Origin: Algoriphagus hitonicola
GTDB taxonomy: Bacteria > Bacteroidota > Bacteroidia > Cytophagales > Cyclobacteriaceae
Direction: 5' to 3'
DNA length: 64,000 nt
NCBI RefSeq assembly: GCF_900113375.1
Contig: NZ_FOPC01000010.1
Coordinates: 1-64,000 of the forward strand
The position numbers were made by a program, and so were the translations under genes. Positions 42,917 to 51,175 of the stretch are shown here, piece by piece. Position 1 is the first letter of the stretch. The number at the start of each line of letters is the position of its first letter. The notes under the pieces were generated by a model. The model was not told the DNA's origin. It saw only the letters and a list, made by a program, of their open reading frames with translations, and searched no databases.

Positions 42917-45902
42917 TAACTTGATCCGGCTGACTCTAATCCTACTTTTTTTTGGCTTTGGGAAAGTCTTGGGTCAGCAATTGCCTTCCGAAAACTACAC
43001 GACCGCCGATGGCCTTCCCAACAATGCTATCCGTGCGCTTCATTTGGATAGCCGTGGCATCCTGTGGATCGGGACGGAAAATGGAATATCCAAACTGGAA
43101 AATGGTAGCTTTGAAAATTTCTTTGAACGTGATGGACTGGCATTCAATAGCTGCTGGGCGATCGCAGAGGATAAAAATCATCACCTTTGGTTTGGGAGCT
43201 ACGGAGGCGGAGTTACTTTTTTTGACGGGAAAAATTTTCAAAAAATCCAGATGAAAGACGGATTGGCCGATGATCGGATTCGTCGCTTTTACCCCTACGA
43301 AAATTACATGCTGGTAGGAACCGAAGATGGGGTGAGTATGATCGATATTGAATCATTTGAAATTACAACACTACCAGAAAGTACCAATAATACCGATTTG
43401 AATTACACCACTGGGTTTTGGAAAGCGGAGGGTAGATTATTTTACAGCACGTATCGAAGTGGTTCCTATGAAATCATTTGGAACGAAACTGATTCCCAAA
43501 TCCAAAAAATCAACGATTGGTTGCCCATTTATGGGGTTTTTCAGGAAGGAGAAAAACTACTCTTGGCCGACAAAGGGAGTCTTAAAACGATCACCCAAAA
43601 AGATTTTGAATCGGGAAAATCTCCCACTCATTCTCAGTCCTCTTCCATTTTTTGGCAAAAAACCGAAGGGCTCAACGGGGAATCCTACCTATTGGCAGCG
43701 GGACTTTTCACCAAAGACGGGGGAATTTTCCAATGGAAAGAGGGGAAATTGATTTCACTTAATGAGCGCTTCAATATCGATTCCAAATTTATCCAGGCCG
43801 CTGCGCTCGATGCCGAAAAAGGTCTCCTCTATCTGGGTTCGCAAGACAAAGGAATCTATCAGGTTCGTGTGGACGAAAATCTGATCTATGAGCGGTTTGG
43901 GGACAAAGAAGTGAAGGATATTTCGGGAAGAAAAGGACTCCTGGGCCTGCTTCATTCCCAAGGCCTGGAAATCAGAGATTCTGCCAATTCGGAAGTTTTT
44001 CAAGTAGACAGAACAGCTTTTAAGACGGTACAGGATAATTATTACCGTCAAAATCCCGAAAAAATCCCCGATCAAATGGATGGTTTTTTCGAGCTCGATC
44101 CTACCATTCTTGCGGAAGATCTCGAATTTTATGAGCTTCACTTCAGAGATTCCTTTTTCTGGATCAACAATAATCTGGGCGTTTTCAAACTCAGTGAAAA
44201 AGGAGAAATCCTCACCTATCTTCCGATACACTGCTTTAGTATGGGTTTTACTCCGGATGGGAAACTGATGGAAACGAATCCTTATGCCGGAGTCAGAATT
44301 TATGATGATCCCGATCAGTTTTCCTTCACCTATTTTCATCCCGATGAGGAAAACACCCCCTTACAGATCGCCAAAGTCGTTTCAGACGAAAAGAATACCT
44401 ACCTCGCGTCCGTTTTTCATGGCTTTTATCAATGGGACGGAGAGCGATTCATATCCTATTTGAAGGAGGGTATTTGGGAGGAACAAAAATTCAAGTCCCT
44501 TCATCGACTGGCAAGTGGGCATTTGTTGGTGGGAACGGAGTTTGGAGATCTCTTTGAAATTACCCCCTATCCCAATTTTAAAATCATCAATCACTGGGAA
44601 AATGAAGCCTTACAAGGCACATCCATCCTACGAATAGAGTCCTACGAGAAAGCCATAATCGTAGTCACCGAACGGGGAATTCATGTGTTGGAAGGAGATA
44701 AAAACAGTTTTTTTGATCAGGAACAGGGATTTTATCAAAAGCTATTTCTCAGCGCAAAGCGATTAGGTGATCAACTATACCTTGGAACTTCAAGGGGATT
44801 TTATCAAGTCAATCTTCCAGAGTTTGTTCAGAATCGTAGCCAAGAAATCCAATTGGGCATTACCGAAATCAAGGTCAATCACGATAAACTCTCCTCCAAA
44901 GAATACGATTGGTTTGTCTTTCAGCCCAAAAACTTAGCGTTGGAATCAGATCAAAATACACTCTTTATCCGATTCAAACCTACTGGAAACCTGAATACGG
45001 AAAAATTACGATTCCGCTACAGATTGAAATCCACAGCTGACTGGACGGAATTTTTTAATGATCCGGTGATTGAACTTCCTTACTTGCCCTGGGGGAATTA
45101 TGAGCTTGAGGTAGAAGTCTGGAATTATCAGCTTGGTAACATGTCCAGGATTCCGCTTATCAATTTCAAAATCGAGCGTCCGATCTATCTCAAAATCTGG
45201 TTTATCCTGATTCTGATTTTGATCTGCACCGGGCTTTTCTTTGGGGTTTATAAAATTCGAAAGAAACAATTTGAAGCCAAAACCAAACTCAATCAGCGAC
45301 TGGCAGAGATCAAGCTGGAGGCTTTGCGCTCGCAGATGAATCCGCATTTTACTTTTAATGCCATCAACAGCATTCAATATTTCATTCTAAAAAACGACAC
45401 CGATCAGGCCTTGACTTACCTCGGCAAATTCAGTTCTCTTATCCGCTGTACTCTGGATCAAAGTTCCCAAACAGAAATCACCCTCACCGAAGAAATCGAT
45501 TACCTCTCTCGCTACATTGAAGTGGAAAATATACGAATGGACGAGCGCGTGGATTGGGAGATCATCAACATGGCGAAAGGGGAAAGCGAGGAAATCAAAC
45601 TCTCTCCCATGCTGATTCAGCCTTTGGTCGAGAATGTCTTCGTACATGCCTTCACCCCCGAGCATCCCAAGCCTAAATTGACTGTTCGCTTTGAACTCAC
45701 TGCCCCAAATCAACTTTTATGCACCGTCGAGGACAATGGGGTCGGTTTTTCAAATCAGCTCAATTCCCAACATGAATCTAAGGGAACCCTCCTAATTCGA
45801 GAAAAACTAATGCTACTTCCCGGCTACTCCGAAGAAAGTTTGGTTATCCAAACCGGAGAATGGGGGACAAAAGTCAGCATCCGAATTTACGTTTATCAGT
45901 AA
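42909..45902 (+). CDS. LytS-type sensor kinase with ligand-binding propellers
   Basis: A 997-residue protein starting at TTG 42909, within the response-regulator stop region; no ATG is available nearby. A signal or anchor helix (about 5-22) is followed by two-component-regulator propeller repeats (NAIRALHLDSRGILWIGTENG, LWFGSYGGG), a Y_Y_Y domain (about 645-755), one TM helix (about 762-782) and the His_kinase/LytS domain. The phospho-acceptor is H813 in QMNPHFTFNAI, and the ATP-site N box is MLIQPLVENVFVHAF. It senses a periplasmic ligand, often a glycan in the related hybrid systems, and signals to the LytTR regulator. Confidence 0.9.
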   Translation: MLSNLIRLTLILLFFGFGKVLGQQLPSENYTTADGLPNNAIRALHLDSRGILWIGTENGISKLENGSFENFFERDGLAFNSCWAIAEDKNHHLWFGSYGGGVTFFDGKNFQKIQMKDGLADDRIRRFYPYENYMLVGTEDGVSMIDIESFEITTLPESTNNTDLNYTTGFWKAEGRLFYSTYRSGSYEIIWNETDSQIQKINDWLPIYGVFQEGEKLLLADKGSLKTITQKDFESGKSPTHSQSSSIFWQKTEGLNGESYLLAAGLFTKDGGIFQWKEGKLISLNERFNIDSKFIQAAALDAEKGLLYLGSQDKGIYQVRVDENLIYERFGDKEVKDISGRKGLLGLLHSQGLEIRDSANSEVFQVDRTAFKTVQDNYYRQNPEKIPDQMDGFFELDPTILAEDLEFYELHFRDSFFWINNNLGVFKLSEKGEILTYLPIHCFSMGFTPDGKLMETNPYAGVRIYDDPDQFSFTYFHPDEENTPLQIAKVVSDEKNTYLASVFHGFYQWDGERFISYLKEGIWEEQKFKSLHRLASGHLLVGTEFGDLFEITPYPNFKIINHWENEALQGTSILRIESYEKAIIVVTERGIHVLEGDKNSFFDQEQGFYQKLFLSAKRLGDQLYLGTSRGFYQVNLPEFVQNRSQEIQLGITEIKVNHDKLSSKEYDWFVFQPKNLALESDQNTLFIRFKPTGNLNTEKLRFRYRLKSTADWTEFFNDPVIELPYLPWGNYELEVEVWNYQLGNMSRIPLINFKIERPIYLKIWFILILILICTGLFFGVYKIRKKQFEAKTKLNQRLAEIKLEALRSQMNPHFTFNAINSIQYFILKNDTDQALTYLGKFSSLIRCTLDQSSQTEITLTEEIDYLSRYIEVENIRMDERVDWEIINMAKGESEEIKLSPMLIQPLVENVFVHAFTPEHPKPKLTVRFELTAPNQLLCTVEDNGVGFSNQLNSQHESKGTLLIREKLMLLPGYSEESLVIQTGEWGTKVSIRIYVYQ

Positions 45903-46000
45903 AAAGGGGGCGGATGTACATTGGAATGGGGTGGTGGGGAGTTTTTAATATAAAAGTTACGATAACTTTCTTAATTATATTATTATTAGAGTATGTTAAA

Positions 46001-46930
46001 ATGGAAAAGATATTTAAAAACATTATATCCTTTGGGGCTTACAACAGAGTTGTTAATGCAAATTCAGATTATCAAAGAAATCTAGAAAAATTAAAAGTTG
46101 AATTTTCATTTCATGAGAAAAGAAGGGAAGAAACAAATAAAGAGATAAGAAAACTAATAAATCTAAAAAAAAGGTCAGTCAAAAAAATTAGAAAAATTAA
46201 AAAAATAACGTCTCTGCTAACAATTAAGCAGAGAACTATAGTGCAAAATTATTTATCTGATAAAGGCATAAACCTAACTAAAATCGAAATTGATATATCA
46301 ATAAACGAAGCTGCTTTTAATTTAGGAAAAGGTTCATTTTTAGGAATTTCCACAGGAACAACTTTAGCATCTGGAACATGGGCTCTTGCGGGTTATTTTG
46401 GAACTGCATCTACAGGCACCGCCATTTCTACTCTTTCTGGAGCAGCAGCGACTAATGCAACTCTCGCTTGGTTCGGTGGGGGGTCATTAGCTACAGGCGG
46501 CGCAGGTATTGCAGGTGGAACAATGGTATTAGGTGGTATTGTAATTCTTCCCATAATTGGCGTTTCTGCTTTAGTTCAGCATCGAAATGCAAATAAGAAA
46601 ATCAAGATGATAAGAGAAGAGAATCTAAAAATAACAAATCACTTATCTGAAATAAAAAAGAATTTATTAAGTTTTGAACTGATTGACAAAAGAATTGAAG
46701 AAATTTCAATAAGTATTAATAAAGGTTTAGAGGTTTTTGAAAATTCTTTCGAGCAAACTTATCGAGAAATTTTCAGATTTGGAATTCTAAGTAAAATTAT
46801 AAAATGGTTTAAATTCAAACTATTTAAAAATCCTTATTCACAAGATGAATTAAAAAAAATTGCTTTGCTTGGAGAACAAACTAGATATATTTTAAAAATT
46901 ATTGACACAAAATTATTAGAAAATGAATAA
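46001..46930 (+). CDS. Unknown protein, coiled coils around a Gly-rich membrane hairpin
   Basis: I use the ATG at 46001 (309 residues); the longer frame from 45860 overlaps the kinase gene. Residues 20-105 are highly charged and probably coiled coil. Residues about 110-192 are hydrophobic and Gly/Ala/Ser-rich (FLGISTGTTLASGTWALAGY, AWFGGGSLATGGAGIAGG, VLGGIVILPIIGVSALV), with the GxxxG spacing of glycine-zipper membrane segments. Residues 193-309 are again charged helix. The gene is very AT-rich with Lys/Ile-heavy codons, unlike its neighbours, and overlaps the next gene by eight bases. I do not recognise the family. A membrane-acting effector is a speculation from layout. Confidence 0.65.
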   Translation: MEKIFKNIISFGAYNRVVNANSDYQRNLEKLKVEFSFHEKRREETNKEIRKLINLKKRSVKKIRKIKKITSLLTIKQRTIVQNYLSDKGINLTKIEIDISINEAAFNLGKGSFLGISTGTTLASGTWALAGYFGTASTGTAISTLSGAAATNATLAWFGGGSLATGGAGIAGGTMVLGGIVILPIIGVSALVQHRNANKKIKMIREENLKITNHLSEIKKNLLSFELIDKRIEEISISINKGLEVFENSFEQTYREIFRFGILSKIIKWFKFKLFKNPYSQDELKKIALLGEQTRYILKIIDTKLLENE

Positions 46931-47318
46931 TCAAATATCAAAAGTATTGACATTACTTCCTAAAAATATAAACCCTCTTGAGGCTTTGGAAGGTATAAAA
47001 CGAATTCATGAGATGCAATTAGAAATCAAACAGCTTGACAACCAAAGTAAAGATCTAGAAATAAAGGAAAAAGTTTTGATGGAAGAATTGCAACAAAAAT
47101 ACAAGCTTCTTCATAAGCTATTTGATAAAGTTTTTTCAGAGAGAACAAGTGTAATAAACAAAAACTTTGAGATAATTGACGAGGGGCTTAAAAGAAATGA
47201 TAAAGATATAATTCTTTCAGGGTTAACTAATCTTTCTAATGTTATTAGCGCAAGTCCATTTTCTAATATCGCTGAACTGACAGAATTAATCAAAACAGGA
47301 AAAACTATTGAGCTATAG
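46923..47318 (+). CDS. Small coiled-coil protein, partner of preceding gene
   Basis: A 131-residue, AT-rich gene whose ATG lies eight bases inside the end of the previous one. Residues about 22-75 form a coiled coil (IHEMQLEIKQLDNQSKDLEI), and the C-terminal part is a helical DKDIILSGLTNLSNVISASP segment. No signal peptide, transmembrane helix or catalytic motif is seen. Overlap and shared base composition suggest the two proteins act together and arrived together. Function unknown. Confidence 0.65.
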   Translation: MNNQISKVLTLLPKNINPLEALEGIKRIHEMQLEIKQLDNQSKDLEIKEKVLMEELQQKYKLLHKLFDKVFSERTSVINKNFEIIDEGLKRNDKDIILSGLTNLSNVISASPFSNIAELTELIKTGKTIEL

Positions 47319-47335
47319 TTAAACTATTAAAACTT

Positions 47336-47764
47336 ATGAACCCCTCCCGCCCCTACTCCCGCCTGGAAATCGACAAGGTCTTTAACAAGGTAAAAGCAGA
47401 AATGCATGCTGAAGCGCTACAACGTGGCAATGGTAAGGCTATCTATCAGGACTGCTATACCGGCAAAACACTTTATGGGGGTGATCCCTACGACTATGAA
47501 CATATCTACGGTTCGGAATGGGTGCATACCACCTATAAGCACCTTCTCAGCGATGCACAAATCGCCCAAGTGGTCAATTGTCCGGAGAATGTCGGAGTGA
47601 CGACAAGAGTCATTAATCAGTCCAAGGGTAAACATAATCCTGAAAGTTGGTTTGCTCAGCCTCATCACATTGAAAATAATGACATCGATCTCAACCTAGC
47701 CTTATCGAATATCCGAAAAGCCAAAACAGCTATTGAAAAAATGGTCGCCAAACTAGCTAAATAA
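47336..47764 (+). CDS. HNH-type nuclease-like protein
   Basis: A 142-residue protein with DYEHI (D53, H56), followed by NCPENVGVTTRVINQSKGK (N81, N85, N94, K97). A catalytic His after an acidic residue, a middle Asn and a late N-x-x-K are the order of a His-Me (HNH) finger nuclease, without the usual CxxC zinc knuckles. A C-terminal helix (about 120-142) completes it. Base composition is close to the chromosomal average, in contrast to the two genes before it. Substrate and role are unknown; it could belong with the tandem zinc-ribbon protein 34 bases downstream. Confidence 0.65.
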   Translation: MNPSRPYSRLEIDKVFNKVKAEMHAEALQRGNGKAIYQDCYTGKTLYGGDPYDYEHIYGSEWVHTTYKHLLSDAQIAQVVNCPENVGVTTRVINQSKGKHNPESWFAQPHHIENNDIDLNLALSNIRKAKTAIEKMVAKLAK

Positions 47765-47798
47765 ATGCCAACCTCAGATATAAATAACTAATCAAAGC

Positions 47799-48050
47799 AT
47801 GCCCACCTTCTACTGTGAATATTGCGGAACTACCTATCCGTCCGTTGCCAATCTGACCAGCATGCCCTGCTATCGCCATCCTGACGGAGCAAACAAGGGC
47901 AAACATAAACTCTATGAAGGAAGCGAAAAATCCAGGTACACTTGCAAATACTGCGGCACCACAAACAATACCATCGCCAACCTAACCTCGATCACCTGCC
48001 CCCAGCATCCCAAAGGAAATCAAAAGGGATACCACGCGCCTGCTTTGTAG
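47799..48050 (+). CDS. Tandem zinc-ribbon small protein
   Basis: An 83-residue protein made of two copies of one module. Copy 1 has C6, C9, C24, H27 and H36; copy 2 has C49, C52, C67, H70 and H79. Both share YCGTT-x4-ANLTS-x2-C-x2-HP-x-G-x2-KG-x-H, so each should bind one zinc ion. The repeat arose by internal duplication. No other domain is present. It follows the HNH gene closely and may be transcribed with it. The function is unknown; binding of nucleic acid or protein is possible. Confidence 0.75.
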   Translation: MPTFYCEYCGTTYPSVANLTSMPCYRHPDGANKGKHKLYEGSEKSRYTCKYCGTTNNTIANLTSITCPQHPKGNQKGYHAPAL

Positions 48051-48083
48051 AACAAAAAACTACCGGGATTTTGATTTATCAAG

Positions 48084-48127
48084 CTGGTTTTTCTTCCTTA
48101 GCGAGAATTAAAACCAGGTTTTTTTGT
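48084..48127 (+). terminator. Terminator after zinc-ribbon gene
   Basis: CTGGTTTT (48084-48091) pairs with AAAACCAG (48110-48117) and is followed by seven T. The loop is 18 bases. It ends the HNH/zinc-ribbon transcript. Confidence 0.6.
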
Positions 48128-48139
48128 TGTATTGGTACT

Positions 48140-48547
48140 ATGACACTCCAATTTACCGAATCCGATATCAACACCTTGATCCGTTCTTTTTCCAAGAAAA
48201 ACGTCAGGATATTTTTGATCGGTTCAAATTCATTTGAGCTAAAAGTTTCTCGACTTTTATCGGCAAATTGTAAAATCGATCGATTTTCTGAACGCTCAAT
48301 TTCCTTGAGTTACAACGCCAATTTTTTCGTAAACCAATTGATTAAGTTCTTTGGAAAAATAGAAAAAGAAGGAATCATCTGGGACAAGAAACACGCAAAA
48401 ATCCACCTGGATTTGATTCAACTTTTACAGGAAAATCGATCAGAATTCCCCCTTGATCTAGCTATTAAAAATATCAGTATTGATGAGGAGAAATTAAAAC
48501 TAGACCTGAATCTGAAAGCCTCAGTATCAGGTGAAGAAGAAAACTAA
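48140..48547 (+). CDS. Hypothetical protein
   Basis: The ATG at 48140 gives 135 residues; the longer in-frame stretch from 47942 overlaps the zinc-ribbon gene and is out of its frame. The product is a mixed alpha/beta soluble protein (VRIFLIGSNSFELKVSR, FVNQLIKFFGKIEKEGI) without recognisable motifs, signal peptide or transmembrane segment. It starts only 13 bases after a terminator T run, so its promoter must overlap that hairpin or read-through occurs. I do not recognise it. Confidence 0.5.
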   Translation: MTLQFTESDINTLIRSFSKKNVRIFLIGSNSFELKVSRLLSANCKIDRFSERSISLSYNANFFVNQLIKFFGKIEKEGIIWDKKHAKIHLDLIQLLQENRSEFPLDLAIKNISIDEEKLKLDLNLKASVSGEEEN

Positions 48548-48760
48548 TTCGTTCCAACTCCCTAAGACCCTTCCTTTCAGTAGATTTAGAAGCGCTTATT
48601 TTACCAGTTTTTGAAAAAATGAATTTTAAAGTATCCTGATTTTCTCAACGGATATTCATCAAAAAGCCACACTTATTCAACAGTTCATGAAATCACTTTT
48701 CATTTCCCTACATTAGATTATCAGTTAAGCAAAAGCTTGGCTTTATTAAACTTTTTCAAT

Positions 48761-48803
48761 AACCGATCTTTCTTCAGGGGTGATAGAATGATCGGTTTTT
48801 TTT
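48761..48803 (+). terminator. Intrinsic terminator before M14 peptidase gene end
   Basis: AACCGATC (48761-48768) pairs with GATCGGTT (48790-48797) and is followed by a run of T. It is oriented for plus-strand transcripts and lies ten bases from the convergent M14 peptidase stop codon. Confidence 0.65.
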
Positions 48804-48812
48804 GACCCCACC

Positions 48813-50066
48813 TTACCTCCGATTCAGCATCCGCATCAACTCCCGTGCGGTCGCTTCCCCTTTTTGACGAATTCGGTTTCTGGGTGTATTGTCCCCTACT
48901 TCATAGGTCATGGCCTCAGCCCCATGGACAAAAAAGAAATAGGAACTTGACGTGACTCCCCGTTCCATACCCTCAGAAGGTCGGATATTGGGCTCATAGC
49001 CGGGGATTTTCCGAGAAGAACGTCGGATCAATTTTGGAATTAAACCCGGGTGATTTCCCTCCAAATCCTCATTGATGGTATAGAAAATATCTTCCCAAGT
49101 GGCATGAAAATCTGCTGCAAACACAAATTTTCCGCTCGTTTCCCTCACCTTTTCCTCCATAAAATTCGCCAAAGCTTTGGGTTCGGGTTGATTGAAATTA
49201 ATCCAATCCCGGTTGGTGTCCACCCCTCCTACATTATGCCGCCAATGGCCACGAGCCACTCCATCTGGATTCATCATGGGCATCACATAAAGATTGTATT
49301 TGCTTCGGAATTTCTCAGCCATTTCACTGTCTTCGCAGATCGTTTCCACAAAACTCTTCAAAGCCAAAAATCCGGGGATCTCCGGTGGATGCTGCAAAGA
49401 AATCGCCATAAGCATTTTTTGGTCATCCGCATTTCCAATTTTCAATACTTCCAAGGGTCGCCCTTCCTTACTCGATCCAATATTGATAGACTCCACAAAA
49501 TCATGTTCTAAAATCTCATCTTTCCAGCGATCGACATAGCCCGTTCCCGCAAAATCCTGTGCTGAAATCCAAAGCGTGTCCGGGCTCACCCAAACTTTTG
49601 CCTCGGCAAATTCGATTCGCTCAGTCCCATCTTCCATGAGTTTGGGATGGGGATGAAAAGCCGCAGAATCCAGTTTTTTATAAAAAAGACCACGCTTATT
49701 GATCTTGGGATAGTATCGATGAAAACCCGTGGTCGGATAAGTCAATCGAATCCACATGGGTTTTTCCTCTTCCGACCAAACCTTAAAAGCATACCAGGGA
49801 CTGGAGTTGATGGGTTGGTTTTCGGGTAGAATCTGAACTTCAACTAAGGTATCATTGATCCGTCGGGCATCGTTTAATCGACCGCCTTCCATTTTATTGG
49901 AAAGAAAAAGGCCATCTCCAAGGTCGAAATCCTGATAAGGCTGATTTTCGATAAGTTGATCCTCCGTCGGAACCACCTCAATGGGACCTTGACCAGTCCA
50001 TTGTTGAGGAGACTTGCAGGACAGAATAAGGAAAATGAGTAAGGTTGGGGCTAAGTACTTCATCAT
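48813..50066 (-). CDS. M14-family zinc carboxypeptidase, lipoprotein
   Basis: A 417-residue lipoprotein (lipobox LILSC, C17). An N-terminal beta domain (about 45-180) precedes the M14 catalytic domain. Zinc ligands are H226 and E229 (QHPPE) and H321 (ADFHATW); the catalytic Glu is E389 in AMTYEVGDN, and substrate-binding residues lie in NPDGVARGHWRHN and GGVDTNRDW. The pre-domain recalls the AGBL/cytosolic-carboxypeptidase branch. It would trim C-terminal residues of peptides or peptidoglycan in the envelope. A second M14 enzyme is at 53515. Confidence 0.88.
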   Translation of the reverse strand: MMKYLAPTLLIFLILSCKSPQQWTGQGPIEVVPTEDQLIENQPYQDFDLGDGLFLSNKMEGGRLNDARRINDTLVEVQILPENQPINSSPWYAFKVWSEEEKPMWIRLTYPTTGFHRYYPKINKRGLFYKKLDSAAFHPHPKLMEDGTERIEFAEAKVWVSPDTLWISAQDFAGTGYVDRWKDEILEHDFVESINIGSSKEGRPLEVLKIGNADDQKMLMAISLQHPPEIPGFLALKSFVETICEDSEMAEKFRSKYNLYVMPMMNPDGVARGHWRHNVGGVDTNRDWINFNQPEPKALANFMEEKVRETSGKFVFAADFHATWEDIFYTINEDLEGNHPGLIPKLIRRSSRKIPGYEPNIRPSEGMERGVTSSSYFFFVHGAEAMTYEVGDNTPRNRIRQKGEATARELMRMLNRR

Positions 50067-50183
50067 GGAATTTACAAAAAATATAGGAAGGGGTCAAAAA
50101 CCGCCTCCATTCGGAGCAAGCTGTAGTTTAAAAAAAAATACCAGAAATAACTCCGGCATTTTTAAATGAGTATTCAAGGTCAT

Positions 50184-50882
50184 TTACCAGGTGTAGCGAA
50201 CAGACAAACTTCCATCGATGAAATTTCCGCGATAGTGCTGAAAATAGATATAAGGAATCAAATCCAGCCCGATGGTCACCGGTGCATCGTTGAATTTGTA
50301 TTCCAATCCGCCGATTCCCACTAAACCTATGGCTGCGAAAGATCGGCCATCCCAATATGCAGGACATTTGGGATTTCCGGGATCATTACAAGGCCCGCCA
50401 TAACCGGCGTAGTAATTTCGCCCGTCAAAAAAGCCCAGTCTCGCACCAAATCCATATACCCAGCTAAGTTCGGCTACTTCCAAAGCTCCCGGCTTATGCC
50501 ATTCGTAAATCCCTGTCAAGGAAGTTCCTCTCCATCGACTGGCTCCCAAAATCACCTCGATAGCAGCCCTGCTATTCACAAAATGCTTAAAGGTCACTCC
50601 TGAGGTATAACCACCCCGTACCCCGATGGCTGTTCGATACCCAGATGGACCTGCAGGTAAATCAAAGCGATCTTCTTCATTACTGACAGAATGATCATAT
50701 CCAAAACGAATATTTTTTTCAGCAAAGGCAGAAGGCTGCCAGGATGTTAAATCATTAACTTTGACCTTTCCCGAAGAATATTGACAATCACAACTTTCAT
50801 TTTGGTCTGAGGATATATTTTGAGCGGTGTTTTCCCCAATAAACAGAAAAAGCATAGCACAACTGAGAAGTAATTTTTTCAT
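50184..50882 (-). CDS. Predicted outer-membrane beta-barrel protein
   Basis: A 232-residue protein with a signal peptide (ends near GENTAQ). The mature part has alternating beta strands (AIGVRGGYTSGVTFKHFV, AAIEVILGASRWRG, VYGFGARLGFFDG, IGGLEYKFND) and ends with SLSVRYTW, an aromatic C terminus typical of barrels. A Cys-containing loop (GPCNDPGNPKCPAYWDG) lies between strands. The barrel would have about eight strands. Function unknown; it stands alone. Confidence 0.7.
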   Translation of the reverse strand: MKKLLLSCAMLFLFIGENTAQNISSDQNESCDCQYSSGKVKVNDLTSWQPSAFAEKNIRFGYDHSVSNEEDRFDLPAGPSGYRTAIGVRGGYTSGVTFKHFVNSRAAIEVILGASRWRGTSLTGIYEWHKPGALEVAELSWVYGFGARLGFFDGRNYYAGYGGPCNDPGNPKCPAYWDGRSFAAIGLVGIGGLEYKFNDAPVTIGLDLIPYIYFQHYRGNFIDGSLSVRYTW

Positions 50883-51035
50883 AATGTGGATCGTTTAAAT
50901 GATTAATTATATTTGGATAAATCCAAAATAGATCTATCCCAATCATTCTTAATGCAAGTAATATACCGTTTTTTAAAAGGATCTTCTGATTCTTATTTTT
51001 TGAGGTTGTTATAAAATCCATTCTTTCTTTCCTTT

Positions 51036-51073
51036 TTATTAAAAAAGCCCTCCGAATAAAATCAGAGGGCTGC
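51036..51073 (-). terminator. Terminator of Gfo/Idh/MocA oxidoreductase gene
   Basis: On the minus strand AGCCCTCTG pairs with CGGAGGGCT and is followed by TTTTTT. It lies about 100 bases after the oxidoreductase stop codon. Confidence 0.75.
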
Positions 51074-51175
51074 TTACTAATAAATCGAAATTATGTAATG
51101 GATAATGAGATTGCTTTGTCGAATCAAAGATTCGCTCAGAAACTCATGTTCCTTTTACTGCTCCTTGCAATGATG

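Noticed and set aside
45860..46000. 47-codon N-terminal extension of the gene at 46001, with a hydrophobic run
   Set aside because: It overlaps the 3' end of the kinase gene by 43 bases, and the AT-rich coding character starts only near the ATG at 46001.
47942..48139. Upstream part of the frame leading into the gene at 48140
   Set aside because: It overlaps the zinc-ribbon gene in another frame and crosses a terminator hairpin; the ATG at 48140 is more plausible.
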